Source: an uncultured Lachnospiraceae bacterium
GTDB lineage: Bacteria > Bacillota > Clostridia > Lachnospirales > Lachnospiraceae
Length of the DNA stretch: 64,000 nucleotides
Assembly: GCA_945913255.1 (NCBI GenBank)
Contig: CAMEDC010000005.1
Location: 62,001-126,000, forward strand
Direction of reading: 5' to 3'
Part shown: piece by piece, positions 21,198 through 32,995 of the stretch
Numbering within the stretch: the stretch's first letter is position 1
How the letters are laid out: each line of letters begins with the position of its first letter
Notes under the pieces: model-generated
What the model saw: only the letters and a program-made list of their open reading frames with translations
Databases searched by the model: none
What the model was told of the DNA's origin: nothing
Made by a program: the position numbers and the translations under genes

Positions 21198-22874
21198 GTG
21201 AGTTTACAGCAAATTGACGCTAAGATGCTGTCCAAGATGTTCTTAGCCGGCGCAAAGAATTTGGAGAATAAAAAAGAGTGGATTAATGAATTGAATGTAT
21301 TTCCTGTTCCTGACGGAGATACTGGTACCAATATGACCATGACAATCATGTCCGCTGCAAGAGAGGTTTCTGCTCTCGGAGAAGCTGCTGATATGGAATC
21401 CATCTGCAAGGCAATTTCCAGCGGTTCCCTGCGTGGCGCAAGAGGAAATTCAGGTGTAATTTTGTCTCAGCTGTTCCGTGGCTTTACAAAGAGAATCAAA
21501 GAGGAAGGTGTAATTACTGTGCCAATCCTTTCCGATGCCTTTGAAAAAGCGGTTGAGACAGCATATAAAGCCGTTATGAAGCCCAAGGAAGGAACAATCC
21601 TGACAGTTGCAAGAGGGGCTTCCGATAAAGCAAAAGAACTCGTTGAAGATGGCGTTGAAGATTTAGAAACCTTTCTTTCCACAGTAATTGAACACGCAAA
21701 ATATGTGCTGAGCCAGACTCCGGAGATGCTGCCTGTGTTAAAGCAGGCCGGTGTTGTCGATTCAGGAGGACAAGGTCTTGTTGAAGTGCTTTCCGGAGCT
21801 TTTGATGCTTACCTTGGGAAGGAAATTGATTTCAGCTTTACTGCGCCGGCAGGTAACGCAACTACCTCTATGAACCGTTCTGCATCCGTGGAGGCACAGG
21901 CTGAAGCAGATATTAAATTTGGCTACTGTACCGAATTTATCATTATGCTGAACAAGACTTTCAATATAAAAGCAGAAATGGATTTTAAAGCATATCTGGA
22001 ATCTATCGGTGATTCTATTGTATGTGTGGCAGATGATGATGTGGTAAAGGTGCATGTACATACCAACGATCCCGGACTTGCTATCCAGAAAGCGTTGAAG
22101 TATGGTGCTCTATCCAATATGAAGATAGATAACATGCGTCTGGAGCATCAGGAAAAGCTGTTTAAGATGGCAGAAAAGGAGGCTTCCACAGTGTCTGATC
22201 CGATTGAACCACCCAAGGATTTTGGATTTATCGCTGTGTCTGTAGGAGACGGCATCAATGAAATTTTCAGAAGCCTTGGTGTAGATTATATCATCGAAGG
22301 TGGACAGACCATGAATCCCAGTACAGCAGATATACTGGACGCAGTGGAAAAGGTAAATGCAAAGACAGTATTTATTCTTCCCAACAACAAAAATATCATT
22401 CTTGCAGCAAATCAGGCGGCAGAACTGACAACGGAAAAGGATTTGTTTGTGATTCCCACCAAGACAATTCCTCAGGGCATTTCAGCTGTCATCAATTTTG
22501 TACCCGAGCTGTCTGCCGATGAAAATGAAGAAAACATGATATCCGAAATCACCAATGTTAAGACAGGTCAGGTAACCTATGCCGTTCGCGATACTGTAAT
22601 CGACGACAAAGAGATTAAAAAAGGTGATTACATGGGTATCGGTGACAGCGGTATTCTTTCTGTCGGTACAAGCATTAATGAGGTTGCAAGAGATACAATC
22701 GCCGGTATGATTACAGATGATTCCGAATTAATCAGCATCTATTACGGAAGCGATGTCACGGAAGAAGACGCAGAGAGCTTCCGCAGCCAGATAGCAGAGC
22801 TTTATTCCTCCTGCGATGTAGAATTACAGTATGGCGGTCAACCCATCTATTATTATGTAATGTCTGTGGAGTAA
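21198..22874 (+). CDS. fakA: DAK2-domain fatty acid kinase FakA-like (YloV) protein
   Basis: NVFPVPDGDTGTNMTMT, GARGNSGVILSQLFRGF; GTG start after AAGGAGG. Confidence 0.9.
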   Translation: MSLQQIDAKMLSKMFLAGAKNLENKKEWINELNVFPVPDGDTGTNMTMTIMSAAREVSALGEAADMESICKAISSGSLRGARGNSGVILSQLFRGFTKRIKEEGVITVPILSDAFEKAVETAYKAVMKPKEGTILTVARGASDKAKELVEDGVEDLETFLSTVIEHAKYVLSQTPEMLPVLKQAGVVDSGGQGLVEVLSGAFDAYLGKEIDFSFTAPAGNATTSMNRSASVEAQAEADIKFGYCTEFIIMLNKTFNIKAEMDFKAYLESIGDSIVCVADDDVVKVHVHTNDPGLAIQKALKYGALSNMKIDNMRLEHQEKLFKMAEKEASTVSDPIEPPKDFGFIAVSVGDGINEIFRSLGVDYIIEGGQTMNPSTADILDAVEKVNAKTVFILPNNKNIILAANQAAELTTEKDLFVIPTKTIPQGISAVINFVPELSADENEENMISEITNVKTGQVTYAVRDTVIDDKEIKKGDYMGIGDSGILSVGTSINEVARDTIAGMITDDSELISIYYGSDVTEEDAESFRSQIAELYSSCDVELQYGGQPIYYYVMSVE

Positions 22875-22944
22875 ATAACAGGTGCTTAGCTGGTTCTTTG
22901 AAGCAGAACGCAACAGCTGTCGGTGAAGAGACTGAAATAAGTGT

Positions 22945-22976
22945 AGGGACAGTTTATCAGCTGTCCCTGTTTTTTT
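22945..22976 (+). terminator. Rho-independent terminator between fakA and recG
   Basis: AGGGACAG-TTTATCAG-CTGTCCCT then TGTTTTTTT. Confidence 0.8.
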
Positions 22977-22993
22977 CTTATGGAGGAATATTT

Positions 22994-25051
22994 GTGAACA
23001 GTAATACGCAAATCATTGAACTGAAAGGGGTCGGAGAAAAGACCTGCAAATTATTTGAAAGACTGGACATTCGTACGGTTGGAGAGCTATTGTCATCCTA
23101 TCCCAGAGACTATGATATTTTTCACGCCCCCGTAAAAATATGTGATGCAGTTCCGGGAGAGATATGTGCTTTCCATGCTGTTGTTACAGGTATCCCCATT
23201 GAAAAAAAAGCAAGGAAACTCTCTGTTTTAAATGTGAATATTTCTGATGGCTCCGGCAATCTGCAGCTTACTTTTTTTAATATGCCGTTTCTGAAAAAGG
23301 TACTGAAGCAGGGCGGATATTACCTCTTTCGCGGCACCGTTCAAAGCAGAGGGTCACATCTGTACATGGAGCAGCCCCATATCTTTTCTCTGGATGATTA
23401 CCAAAAACAGATGAACACGCTGATACCAAGATATTCCCTTACCAAAGGGCTGACCAATCAGACGGTACAAAAAGCAGTAAAACAGGCACTCAGTCATTAT
23501 GATTTTGAAGAAGAATATTATGATGATACCTTTTTATCAGCTTATGGACTGCTTACGGAACGCGAAGCAGTCGAAACAATACATTTTCCGTCCGATACGG
23601 ACTCTCTATTGAAGGCAAGAAAACGCCTTGTATTTGATGAGTTTTTCTCCTTCCTGTTTCTGATGCGTAAAAACAAACAGTTCAGTGAAGGCTTAAAAAA
23701 TACCCATCAAATGTTTGAAACGGCAGACACGGTTCGATTTCTGGAACAACTTCCGTTTCCGCTTACCAAAGCTCAGAAAAAGGTTTGGGGAGAAATTCGG
23801 GAGGATTTGGGAAGTCCCTATTGCATGAACCGGCTCATTCAGGGTGATGTCGGATCCGGAAAGACAATTCTTGCGGTACTTTCCCTTTTAATGACAGCAG
23901 CAAACGGCTATCAGGGAGCATTGATGGCGCCGACAGAAGTGCTCGCAATGCAGCATTTCGAAACCATTCAAAATTATATAAAAAAATATAGTCTTGTATT
24001 CAAGCCTGTACTGTTGGTGGGTTCCATGACGGCAAAAGAGAAAAGAGAAGTCTATGATAAAATTGCCAGTGGCGAAGCGAATTTAATCATCGGTACACAT
24101 GCACTGATTCAGGAAAAGGTAAACTATCACTCCCTTGCACTTGTGGTGACCGATGAACAGCACCGTTTCGGAGTCCGTCAGCGCGAAAAGCTTGCCGAAA
24201 AAGGGGAGACTCCGCATATACTCGTTATGAGCGCAACTCCGATACCGAGGACGCTTGCAATCATTCTCTACGGAGATCTGCATATTTCCGTTATCGATGA
24301 ACTGCCCGCAAACAGGCTTCCGATTAAAAACTGTGTCGTCAACACTTCCTATCGGGCCAAAGCATATCAATTCATAGCCGGTGAAGTAGCGAAAGGGAGG
24401 CAGGTATATGTCATCTGTCCACAGGTGGAAGAGGGGGAAATGGAAAATTTGGAAAATGTAACAGATTATGCAGAAAAACTGCGAAGTGCACTTCCTTCCT
24501 CCATTCAGATAGCGTATCTTCATGGTAAAATGCGTCCCGCCGATAAAAACCGGATAATGGAAGAGTTTGCTTCCCACAGGATTGATGTTCTTGTATCAAC
24601 AACGGTTATAGAGGTAGGAATCAATGTTCCGAATGCTACAGTTATGATGGTTGAAAACGCTGAAAGGTTCGGGCTTGCACAACTTCACCAGTTGCGCGGT
24701 CGTGTGGGAAGAGGTGAACATCAGAGCTATTGCATTTTCGTCAGTGCAAAGGAAAATAAAGAAACCATGGAGCGTCTTCAGATTTTGAACAAGTCAAATG
24801 ATGGTTTTTATATCGCTTCGGAAGACTTGAAACTTCGAGGCCCCGGAGATCTTTTCGGAATTCGTCAGAGTGGTGAGTTTTCCTTCCGTATGGGGGATAT
24901 TTATACAGATGCTTCAATTCTCCAGCAGGCATCTGAAGCAGTGGATAAACTGCTTCAGACAGATGCCGATTTAAGTCTTCCCATGCACAACAATTTGCGG
25001 CATCATTTGGAAAGTGTCGCGGCAAACAGTGTTGACTTTCGAAGCATATAA
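22994..25051 (+). CDS. recG: ATP-dependent DNA helicase RecG
   Basis: LIQGDVGSGKTILA, TDEQHRFGVRQR, QLRGRVGRGEHQSYC; GTG start after TGGAGG, just past the terminator. Confidence 0.95.
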   Translation: MNSNTQIIELKGVGEKTCKLFERLDIRTVGELLSSYPRDYDIFHAPVKICDAVPGEICAFHAVVTGIPIEKKARKLSVLNVNISDGSGNLQLTFFNMPFLKKVLKQGGYYLFRGTVQSRGSHLYMEQPHIFSLDDYQKQMNTLIPRYSLTKGLTNQTVQKAVKQALSHYDFEEEYYDDTFLSAYGLLTEREAVETIHFPSDTDSLLKARKRLVFDEFFSFLFLMRKNKQFSEGLKNTHQMFETADTVRFLEQLPFPLTKAQKKVWGEIREDLGSPYCMNRLIQGDVGSGKTILAVLSLLMTAANGYQGALMAPTEVLAMQHFETIQNYIKKYSLVFKPVLLVGSMTAKEKREVYDKIASGEANLIIGTHALIQEKVNYHSLALVVTDEQHRFGVRQREKLAEKGETPHILVMSATPIPRTLAIILYGDLHISVIDELPANRLPIKNCVVNTSYRAKAYQFIAGEVAKGRQVYVICPQVEEGEMENLENVTDYAEKLRSALPSSIQIAYLHGKMRPADKNRIMEEFASHRIDVLVSTTVIEVGINVPNATVMMVENAERFGLAQLHQLRGRVGRGEHQSYCIFVSAKENKETMERLQILNKSNDGFYIASEDLKLRGPGDLFGIRQSGEFSFRMGDIYTDASILQQASEAVDKLLQTDADLSLPMHNNLRHHLESVAANSVDFRSI

Positions 25052-25117
25052 CTGTAAAATACATGATATATCAGCTCATTCAAACGAATTGGCTCATGTG
25101 GAAAAGTGAGGGAAATT

Positions 25118-25987
25118 ATGTCTAAAGTCGCAATTATAACCGACAGTAACAGCGGTATTACGCAGGCAGAAGCAAAAGAACTTGGCATCTTTGTCCTGCC
25201 TATGCCTTTTATGATTAATGACGAAACCTATTTTGAAGATATCAGTTTGACGCAGGAGGAATTTTACGAAAAGCTGGCATCCGGTGCAAATATCTGTACC
25301 AGTCAGCCTTCCCCGGAATCTGTTATGGATTTATGGAATGAAATTCTGAAGGACTATGATGAGATTGTCCATATCCCCATGAGCAGCGGTCTTTCCGGTT
25401 CCTGTCAGTCAGCCATGATGCTCGCAGAAGACTACGATGGAAAAGTTGCGGTTGTCAACAACCAGCGAATCTCTGTAACACAGCGTCAGTCCTGTCTGGA
25501 TGCAAAGCTGTTGGTTTCCAAAGGTATGAATGCAAAAGAGATTAAGGATTTTCTCGAAGCTGACAAATTCAACAGCAGTATCTATATTATGCTGGACACC
25601 TTATATTATCTGAAAAAGGGGGGAAGAATTACGCCTGCTGCAGCTGCAATCGGAACAATGTTGAAATTAAAGCCGGTTTTGCAGATTCAGGGAGAAAAGC
25701 TGGATGCTTTTGCCAAGGCCAGAACAACAAACCAGGGAAAAACCATTATGATAAATGCCATCAAAAACGATATTGAAAACCGTTTTGGAGGCATGACAGA
25801 GGATAAGCATATCTGGCTGCAGATAGCATATACCTATAACCGTAATGCAGCTGAAGCTTATGCCAAAGAGATTTCTGAATTATTCCCCGGGTACGATATT
25901 CATATGGATCCGCTTTCCTTAAGTGTTGCCTGCCATATCGGTCCCGGTGCATTGGCATTTGCCTGCTGTAAAAAAATTGAAGTATAG
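25118..25987 (+). CDS. DegV-family fatty-acid-binding protein
   Basis: IITDSNSGITQAEAKELGIFVLPMPF, TSQPSPESVMD, GPGALAFAC. Confidence 0.94.
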   Translation: MSKVAIITDSNSGITQAEAKELGIFVLPMPFMINDETYFEDISLTQEEFYEKLASGANICTSQPSPESVMDLWNEILKDYDEIVHIPMSSGLSGSCQSAMMLAEDYDGKVAVVNNQRISVTQRQSCLDAKLLVSKGMNAKEIKDFLEADKFNSSIYIMLDTLYYLKKGGRITPAAAAIGTMLKLKPVLQIQGEKLDAFAKARTTNQGKTIMINAIKNDIENRFGGMTEDKHIWLQIAYTYNRNAAEAYAKEISELFPGYDIHMDPLSLSVACHIGPGALAFACCKKIEV

Positions 25988-26011
25988 TTCTTTTTCAAAT
26001 GGAGAGATAAA

Positions 26012-28003
26012 ATGTCAGATACAAATGATAAAGTAGATAACTTTGTAGAGCAGTTATATAGTTGTATATCTGCTGTCTATAGGATTTATCTTCAGGAAGA
26101 ACGATTTGAATTGATTAAGACAGATGGCACAATTGACAAAATCCTGGGGGAAAAGGGAAGTATCGATTCTGCTTACGAAAAATTGTTTCTTTCCATTCGG
26201 GAAGGCGAAAGAAAAGCAAACGCTTACGATACCTTCAGTGACAAGTCTGTTTTCGAGAGGAACAATCAGACCGGAACACTTCATCTGTATCTCGACAATG
26301 AGATTTTAAACTATGATTATCGCATCCAGAAGCTGGATGCTGAGACAAGTGCCATTCTCTTTTTTCGACATGATGATTCTTTTGAACTTGAGAGTATGGA
26401 AAAACTCAAAATGGATACCATACAGGAAAATTATCTGTTTTCCATGGTTGGCGATTTGTCAAATAATACATTGCATGCTTCTGCCATTACAGAACTGAGT
26501 GTTGACAAACAGGACTATCTGGAACTGAAGTATTCTGATTGGCGTCTTATGATATCCAATATGTTCTTACCGGATGACAGACCCCTGTTTTTAAAAATAT
26601 CCGACCCCCAATATATTCTGGATCACCTAGAAAAGGAAAAGTCCTATCGGTTTGAGGTTAAGATGCAGAACATGCAGGGAGTATATATCTGGGTTCGCCT
26701 GATGTTTCGCCGTATGCACAGCTTTTCCAGAGAGAATCCTGTCTTTATATATACGGTGCAGGACATTCATGAAGATATGACCCGGCTGCTGCAGCAGGAA
26801 AACATTATCAAAGCGGTGGAGGAACAAAACGAAAAACTTACGAATATAAACAAGGCAAAAAGTGTGTTTATTTCCAATATGTCTCATGAAATCAGAACGC
26901 CAATTAATGCGGTGCTTGGCATGAATGAGATGATTCTACGTGAGACAAAAGATAAAGCCATACGGGAATATGCCATAAATATAAAAAGTGCCGGGAAAAT
27001 GCTGTTAAGCATAATTAATGATATATTGGATTATTCCAAAATTGAAGCCGGAAAAATGGAGATTTTACCGACGGATTTCAGACTTGGTGATATGTTGGAT
27101 GATATCGGCCGCCTGATTGATGTAAAAGTCAAAGAGAAGAATCTTAATTTTATTCTTCACATTTCACCGGAACTGCCCAGTGTGGTGTATGGTGACGAAC
27201 TTCGTATCAAACAGGTAATCATAAATATACTGACGAATGCGGTGAAATATACTCAGAAGGGAAGTATTACCTTTTCCGTAAGCGGCATTTACACTGAAGA
27301 ATCCAGAGTCGAACTGCAGATTTCGGTCCGGGATACCGGAATCGGTATGAAGCAGGAGGAAATGGGAAAGCTATTTTCCGATTTTCAACGACTCGATGTG
27401 ACCCGTAACCGCAATATAGAAGGTACCGGTCTTGGTATGAGTATTGTTGTTCGCCTTTTAGAGCAGATGGGCAGCAAACTACAGGTAAATAGTGTTTACG
27501 GAGAAGGTTCCGTCTTTTCCTTTACATTGATGCTTCCCGTTACAGACAAAACTCCTGTAGGGGATATCTCTTTATTACATGAACAACGATTGCAGGAGGA
27601 GCTATCCGTAAAGAAACGGTTTGCAAAAGGTGCAAAAATATTGGCTGTTGATGATAATCAGATTAATCTGGCCGTATTGGAAGGACTGTTAAAGGATTCC
27701 GAATTACAGCTTGATTGTGCAATCAGCGGTAAACGCGCTTTAAAGATGCTGGAGGCAAGGCAATATGATCTGGTTTTGTTAGATCATTTGATGCCTGAGA
27801 TGGATGGAATAGAGACACTTTCCCGTATACGCAATATGGGCGGAATTTATTCCACTTTACCGGTAATTGCGTTGACCGCAAATGTCTTCGGAGATTCACG
27901 CAGACGCTACATGCAGGCCGGCTTTTCTGATTTCTTGGAAAAACCGATTCTATATTCAGAACTGGAAAGGGTCTTGGAGACATACTTACCAGAGAAAGCA
28001 TAA
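26012..28003 (+). CDS. Hybrid sensor histidine kinase / response regulator
   Basis: PAS-like region, FISNMSHEIRTPINAVLGMNE, GTGLGMSIVVRL, C-terminal REC ILAVDDNQINL..DHLMPEMDG. Confidence 0.95.
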   Translation: MSDTNDKVDNFVEQLYSCISAVYRIYLQEERFELIKTDGTIDKILGEKGSIDSAYEKLFLSIREGERKANAYDTFSDKSVFERNNQTGTLHLYLDNEILNYDYRIQKLDAETSAILFFRHDDSFELESMEKLKMDTIQENYLFSMVGDLSNNTLHASAITELSVDKQDYLELKYSDWRLMISNMFLPDDRPLFLKISDPQYILDHLEKEKSYRFEVKMQNMQGVYIWVRLMFRRMHSFSRENPVFIYTVQDIHEDMTRLLQQENIIKAVEEQNEKLTNINKAKSVFISNMSHEIRTPINAVLGMNEMILRETKDKAIREYAINIKSAGKMLLSIINDILDYSKIEAGKMEILPTDFRLGDMLDDIGRLIDVKVKEKNLNFILHISPELPSVVYGDELRIKQVIINILTNAVKYTQKGSITFSVSGIYTEESRVELQISVRDTGIGMKQEEMGKLFSDFQRLDVTRNRNIEGTGLGMSIVVRLLEQMGSKLQVNSVYGEGSVFSFTLMLPVTDKTPVGDISLLHEQRLQEELSVKKRFAKGAKILAVDDNQINLAVLEGLLKDSELQLDCAISGKRALKMLEARQYDLVLLDHLMPEMDGIETLSRIRNMGGIYSTLPVIALTANVFGDSRRRYMQAGFSDFLEKPILYSELERVLETYLPEKA

Positions 28004-28010
28004 TGGATAC

Positions 28011-28044
28011 AAAAGACATTCTGTACATCGGAATGTCTTTTTTT
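28011..28044 (+). terminator. Rho-independent terminator after the hybrid kinase
   Basis: AAAAGACATTC / GAATGTCTTTT stem followed by T-run. Confidence 0.8.
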
Positions 28045-28173
28045 GCCAAAAGCAGTATATATATTGTAGTTTTTTCTTTTACAAAATACAATATTTATGG
28101 TAAAATAGTTAATCAGGAAAAGAATATTTATATAGTTGTCATAGCAATTTTGAAAACAAGGAGTATTGATTCA

Positions 28174-30102
28174 ATGGCAAATGCGAGTAACTATGATGCG
28201 TCCAGCATCACAGTATTAGAAGGCCTAGAGGCGGTCAGAAAACGCCCCGGTATGTATATCGGCAGTGTTTCCACCAAGGGGCTGAATCATCTGATTTATG
28301 AGATTGTGGACAATTCGGTGGACGAGCATCTTGCCGGATTTTGTGATAAGATTACGGTGACTCTGGAGGCAGACGGTTCTGCTACCGTTTCAGATAACGG
28401 AAGAGGTATCCCTGTTGGGATGCATGAAAAAGGAATCAGTGCAGAACGACTGGTTTTTACAACACTTCATGCCGGCGGAAAATTTGATAATTCTGCCTAT
28501 AAAACAAGCGGTGGTCTTCATGGTGTAGGTTCTTCCGTTGTCAACGCTTTATCTACAAGGCTGACCGTCACAGTCAAAACCGGTGGTTTTATCTATGAGG
28601 ATAAATATGAAAGAGGGAATCCGATTATACCGCTCGAAAAAGGACTCCTTCCCGTTTTGGGAAAGACACGGGAAACAGGAACTACCATAAATTTCCTGCC
28701 GGATGACACAATATTTGACAAAACGAGATTTAAAGAAGATGAAGTAAAAAGCAGACTGCATGAGACTGCTTATCTGAACCCGAACTTAACAATTATTTTC
28801 CGTGATTTGCGAAAGGATGAACCGGAGACCGTTACCTACCATGAACCGGAGGGAATTACCGGCTTTATAAAGGACATGAATCGAAATCAGGAAGTCATAC
28901 ATGATGTGGTATATTTCAGCGGAGAGAGTGATGGTATCTCTGTCGAGGTAGCTTTCCAGTATGTCAATGAATTCCATGAAAATGTTCTTGGTTTCTGCAA
29001 TAATATATACAATTCCGAAGGCGGTACACACCTGACCGGATTTAAAACGCAGTTCACCAATGTGATCAATACCTATGCCCGTGAACTTGGTATTCTGAAA
29101 GAAAAAGATATTAACTTTACCGGAGCGGATGTCAGAAACGGCATGACAGCCGTTGTTTCCATCAAGCATCCTGATCCAAGATTCGAAGGACAGACAAAAA
29201 CAAAGCTGGACAACCAGGATGCCGCAAAAGTAGTCAGCAAAGTGACCGGAGATGAGATTGTCCGCTTTTTTGACAGAAATCTCGAAACCCTGAAAAACAT
29301 CATCGGCTGTGCGGAAAAGGCCGCAAAAATCCGTAAGACGGAAGAGCGTGCGAAAACCAACATGCTGACAAAGCAGAAATTTTCCTTTGATTCCAATGGC
29401 AAACTTGCAAACTGCGAGTCAAAAGATGCTTCCAAATGCGAAATTTTTATCGTAGAGGGAGATTCTGCAGGCGGCAGTGCCAAAACTGCCAGGAACAGGA
29501 TGTACCAGGCCATTCTACCGATTCGCGGTAAGATTTTGAATGTGGAAAAAGCAAGTATCGATAAAGTACTGGCGAATGCAGAAATCAAAACCATGATTAA
29601 TGCTTTCGGCTGCGGTTTCTCGGAAGGATATGGAAATGATTTCGATATCAGCAAGCTGCGCTATGATAAAATTGTCATCATGGCTGATGCGGATGTGGAT
29701 GGCGCACATATTTCCAACCTTCTTTTAACACTGTTTTACCGTTTTATGCCGGAACTGATTTTTGAGGGACATGTCTATATCGCCATGCCGCCTCTTTATA
29801 AAGCCATGCCGGCCAAAGGAAAGGAAGAGTACCTGTACGATGACAAGGCACTCGAAAAATACAGGAAGTCTCATAAAGGTGCATTTACTTTGCAGCGATA
29901 TAAAGGTCTTGGTGAAATGGATGCAGAACAGCTCTGGGAGACCACACTAAATCCTGAAACAAGACGCATGAAGCTTGTAGAAATCGAGGACGCTCGTATG
30001 GCATCTGAGATCACCAGTCTTCTTATGGGTACGGAAGTTCCGCCCAGAAAGGCATTTATCTACGATCATGCAACAGATGCGGAACTGGATTATAATGCAT
30101 AG
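28174..30102 (+). CDS. Type IIA topoisomerase B subunit (GyrB/ParE family)
   Basis: LEAVRKRPGMYIGS, DNGRGIPVG, EGDSAGGSA, ADADVDGAHI. Confidence 0.93.
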   Translation: MANASNYDASSITVLEGLEAVRKRPGMYIGSVSTKGLNHLIYEIVDNSVDEHLAGFCDKITVTLEADGSATVSDNGRGIPVGMHEKGISAERLVFTTLHAGGKFDNSAYKTSGGLHGVGSSVVNALSTRLTVTVKTGGFIYEDKYERGNPIIPLEKGLLPVLGKTRETGTTINFLPDDTIFDKTRFKEDEVKSRLHETAYLNPNLTIIFRDLRKDEPETVTYHEPEGITGFIKDMNRNQEVIHDVVYFSGESDGISVEVAFQYVNEFHENVLGFCNNIYNSEGGTHLTGFKTQFTNVINTYARELGILKEKDINFTGADVRNGMTAVVSIKHPDPRFEGQTKTKLDNQDAAKVVSKVTGDEIVRFFDRNLETLKNIIGCAEKAAKIRKTEERAKTNMLTKQKFSFDSNGKLANCESKDASKCEIFIVEGDSAGGSAKTARNRMYQAILPIRGKILNVEKASIDKVLANAEIKTMINAFGCGFSEGYGNDFDISKLRYDKIVIMADADVDGAHISNLLLTLFYRFMPELIFEGHVYIAMPPLYKAMPAKGKEEYLYDDKALEKYRKSHKGAFTLQRYKGLGEMDAEQLWETTLNPETRRMKLVEIEDARMASEITSLLMGTEVPPRKAFIYDHATDAELDYNA

Positions 30103-30145
30103 TTAATCCGTTCTCATTTACCATTCACTATCGGAAGGGAACACA

Positions 30146-32386
30146 ATGGAAGACAGTCAAATCATCAAAACAGAATATTCCGAGGAGATGCAGAAATCCT
30201 TTATTGATTACGCCATGAGTGTTATCATTGCAAGAGCTCTCCCTGATGTGAGAGACGGTTTAAAACCGGTTCAGCGCCGCACTCTTTATGATATGTACGA
30301 ACTTGGTATCCGTTATGACCGTCCATACAGAAAAAGTGCAAGAATTGTTGGCGATACCATGGGTAAATATCATCCACATGGCGATAGTTCCATCTATGAC
30401 TCTCTGGTTGTTATGACTCAGGACTTTAAAAAGGGAATGCCCCTGATTGACGGTCACGGCAACTTCGGCAACATCGAAGGAGACGGAGCGGCAGCCATGC
30501 GATATACCGAAGCGCGTCTCCAAAAGGTAACACAAGAAGCATTTCTTGCCGATTTGGACAAGGATGTTGTTGACTTTATGCCCAATTTTGACGAGACGGA
30601 AAAGGAGCCTACTGTTTTACCGGTTAAAATCCCCAACTTTCTCGTTAACGGCTCTGAAGGTATTGCAGTCGGTATGGCAACCAGCACGCCTCCTCATAAT
30701 CTCTGTGAAGTCATCGATGCCACCAAAGCCTATATGCAGGATGAAACAATTACGACCGCAGAACTGATGCGATATCTGAAGGGACCCGATTTTCCTACCG
30801 GCGGTATCGTCATCAATCAGGATGAACTTCTTGACATCTACGAGACAGGCGTCGGCAAAATAAAGATTCGCGGTAAGGTAGAGTTTGAAAAGGCAAAAGG
30901 CGGAAAAATTAACGTTGTTATCACGGAAATCCCTTATACGATGATTGGTATGAATATTTCCAAGTTTTTATCCGATGTAGCCGCGTTGGCAGAGTCCAAA
31001 AAGACACAGGATATTGTAGATATTTCAAATCAGTCTTCCAAAGAAGGCATTCGGATTGTCATTGAACTGAGAAAAGATGCGGATCCGGAAAATTTTGTCA
31101 ATCTGCTCTACAAAAAAACGAGACTGGAAGATACCTTTGGTGTCAACATGCTGGCAATCTATAATGGCAGACCCGAAACGATGGGCTTGAAGGCTATTCT
31201 GAAAGCAAATGTTGACTTTCAGTTTCAGATTGCCACAAGGAAATATACCAACCTTCTTGCAAAAGAAATGGAGAAAAAGGAAATTCAGGAAGGTCTTATC
31301 AAGGCATGTAATGTCATTGACCTGATTATCGAAATCTTACGAGGGTCAAAAGACAGGAATATGGCGAAGGCCTGCCTGACCGAAGGAAAGACAGACGGCA
31401 TCCGATTCAAATCCAAAGAGTCCAAAATTATGGCTACGCAGCTGATGTTTACAGAAAAACAGGCCAATGCCATACTGGACATGCGTCTGTATAAACTGAT
31501 TGGTCTGGAAATAGAAGCATTAATCAATGAGCACGAGGAAACCATGGCTAATATCTATCGCTATGAAGATATTCTGGAACGTCGTGACTCCATGGCACAG
31601 GTTATCATAAATGAGCTGGACGGCTATAAAAAAGAATACGGTCGAAAACGCAGAACCGCCATTGAAAATGCTGAAGAAGCTGTCTACAAAGAGAAAGAAA
31701 TCGAAGAGATGGAAATTATCTTCCTGATGGACCGCTTCGGCTATGCAAAAACCATCGACATGGCTACCTATGAAAGGAACAAGGAAGCAGCCGATACAGA
31801 GAATAAATTTGTCTTTTCCTGTAAAAACACAGGTAAAGTCTGCCTCTTTACGGATACCGGTCAGCTTCATACCATAAAAGTGATGGATTTACCCTTCGGG
31901 AAATTCCGTGATAAAGGTATCCCCATCGATAATGTGAGCAACTACAATTCGGAAAAGGAAAACATAATTTACATTACCAGTCAGACGGAACTGAATCTTC
32001 GGCAGGTCGTTTTTGTTACTGCTCAGTCTATGATGAAGCTTGTCAACGGAGGTGAATTTGATGTATCAAAGAGAACAGTCGCAGCAACAAAGCTGGGAGA
32101 TGGCGACAAGGTAATCAGTGTTATGTCCATTCTGGAACAGCGAAACATTGTACTTCAGACAAAGGAAGGCTACTTCCTTCGTTTCCCCATCGAGGAAATT
32201 CCCGAGAAAAAGAAGGGAGCCATCGGTGTCAGAGGTATGAAGCTCGGTGCAAAAGATGAAGTAGAACATGTTTACCTGACGCAAAACGGAATTGACACTG
32301 TTATCACCTACAGAGAAAAGAAAGTTTCCCTGAATAACTTAAAGCCTGCAAAGCGGGATGGAAAAGGGACAAAAATCCGTATTTAA
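30146..32386 (+). CDS. Type IIA topoisomerase A subunit (ParC/GyrA family)
   Basis: [31 protein letters not shown]-like [25 protein letters not shown] active site. Confidence 0.93.
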   Translation: MEDSQIIKTEYSEEMQKSFIDYAMSVIIARALPDVRDGLKPVQRRTLYDMYELGIRYDRPYRKSARIVGDTMGKYHPHGDSSIYDSLVVMTQDFKKGMPLIDGHGNFGNIEGDGAAAMRYTEARLQKVTQEAFLADLDKDVVDFMPNFDETEKEPTVLPVKIPNFLVNGSEGIAVGMATSTPPHNLCEVIDATKAYMQDETITTAELMRYLKGPDFPTGGIVINQDELLDIYETGVGKIKIRGKVEFEKAKGGKINVVITEIPYTMIGMNISKFLSDVAALAESKKTQDIVDISNQSSKEGIRIVIELRKDADPENFVNLLYKKTRLEDTFGVNMLAIYNGRPETMGLKAILKANVDFQFQIATRKYTNLLAKEMEKKEIQEGLIKACNVIDLIIEILRGSKDRNMAKACLTEGKTDGIRFKSKESKIMATQLMFTEKQANAILDMRLYKLIGLEIEALINEHEETMANIYRYEDILERRDSMAQVIINELDGYKKEYGRKRRTAIENAEEAVYKEKEIEEMEIIFLMDRFGYAKTIDMATYERNKEAADTENKFVFSCKNTGKVCLFTDTGQLHTIKVMDLPFGKFRDKGIPIDNVSNYNSEKENIIYITSQTELNLRQVVFVTAQSMMKLVNGGEFDVSKRTVAATKLGDGDKVISVMSILEQRNIVLQTKEGYFLRFPIEEIPEKKKGAIGVRGMKLGAKDEVEHVYLTQNGIDTVITYREKKVSLNNLKPAKRDGKGTKIRI

Positions 32387-32426
32387 AACATAATTTTTTA
32401 AGTCAAGAACAGAAATGAGGATTATC

Positions 32427-32981
32427 ATGAGAGTCATCGCAGGGACAGCCAGAAGCCTTCCACTGAAAACACCGGAAGGTCTGGATACAAGACCAACTAC
32501 AGACAGAATTAAGGAAACACTTTTTAATATGCTCCAGATGGACATTCCCGGCTGCGTCTTTGTTGATTTGTTCAGCGGCAGCGGTGGAATTGGTATAGAA
32601 GCTTTGAGCAGAGGTGCAAGGAAGGTATATTTCGTTGAAAATGCCTCCAGTGCGTTAAAATGTATTCAGCAAAATCTTTCATTTACGAAACTGGAAGACC
32701 GTGCTATAGTATTAAAGCAGGATGCATGCAGTGCTCTAGGCAGTATTTTTGAAAAAGAAGCAGATATTATTTTTATGGATCCGCCCTATGATTGTCAACA
32801 CGAAAAGAATGTTTTAAGTGTACTGCGCGGAATGCGTTATGTAACGGAAAATACCCTGATTATCGTTGAAGCTTCCCTTCACACTGATTTTTCATGGCTT
32901 TCGGAATTCCATTTTTATGTTGAAAAGGAAAAGTGTTATAAGACAAACAAACATGTATTCATCCGCAGGACGGAAGAATAG
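32427..32981 (+). CDS. rsmD: 16S rRNA (guanine(966)-N(2))-methyltransferase RsmD
   Basis: [43 protein letters not shown]. Confidence 0.95.
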   Translation: MRVIAGTARSLPLKTPEGLDTRPTTDRIKETLFNMLQMDIPGCVFVDLFSGSGGIGIEALSRGARKVYFVENASSALKCIQQNLSFTKLEDRAIVLKQDACSALGSIFEKEADIIFMDPPYDCQHEKNVLSVLRGMRYVTENTLIIVEASLHTDFSWLSEFHFYVEKEKCYKTNKHVFIRRTEE

Positions 32982-32995
32982 GAATCGAGGTTTCT

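Noticed and set aside
22898-22993. Upstream extension of recG from the ORF track start at 22898
   Set aside because: It would cross a clear terminator hairpin; GTG at 22994 has a good SD and matches RecG N-termini
24083-24577. 164-aa minus-strand ORF in recG
   Set aside because: Antisense to RecG helicase motifs
28061-28094. ATATTGTA/TACAATAT inverted repeat upstream of the topoisomerase B gene
   Set aside because: Short and AT-rich, expected by chance in this composition; not strong enough to call an operator
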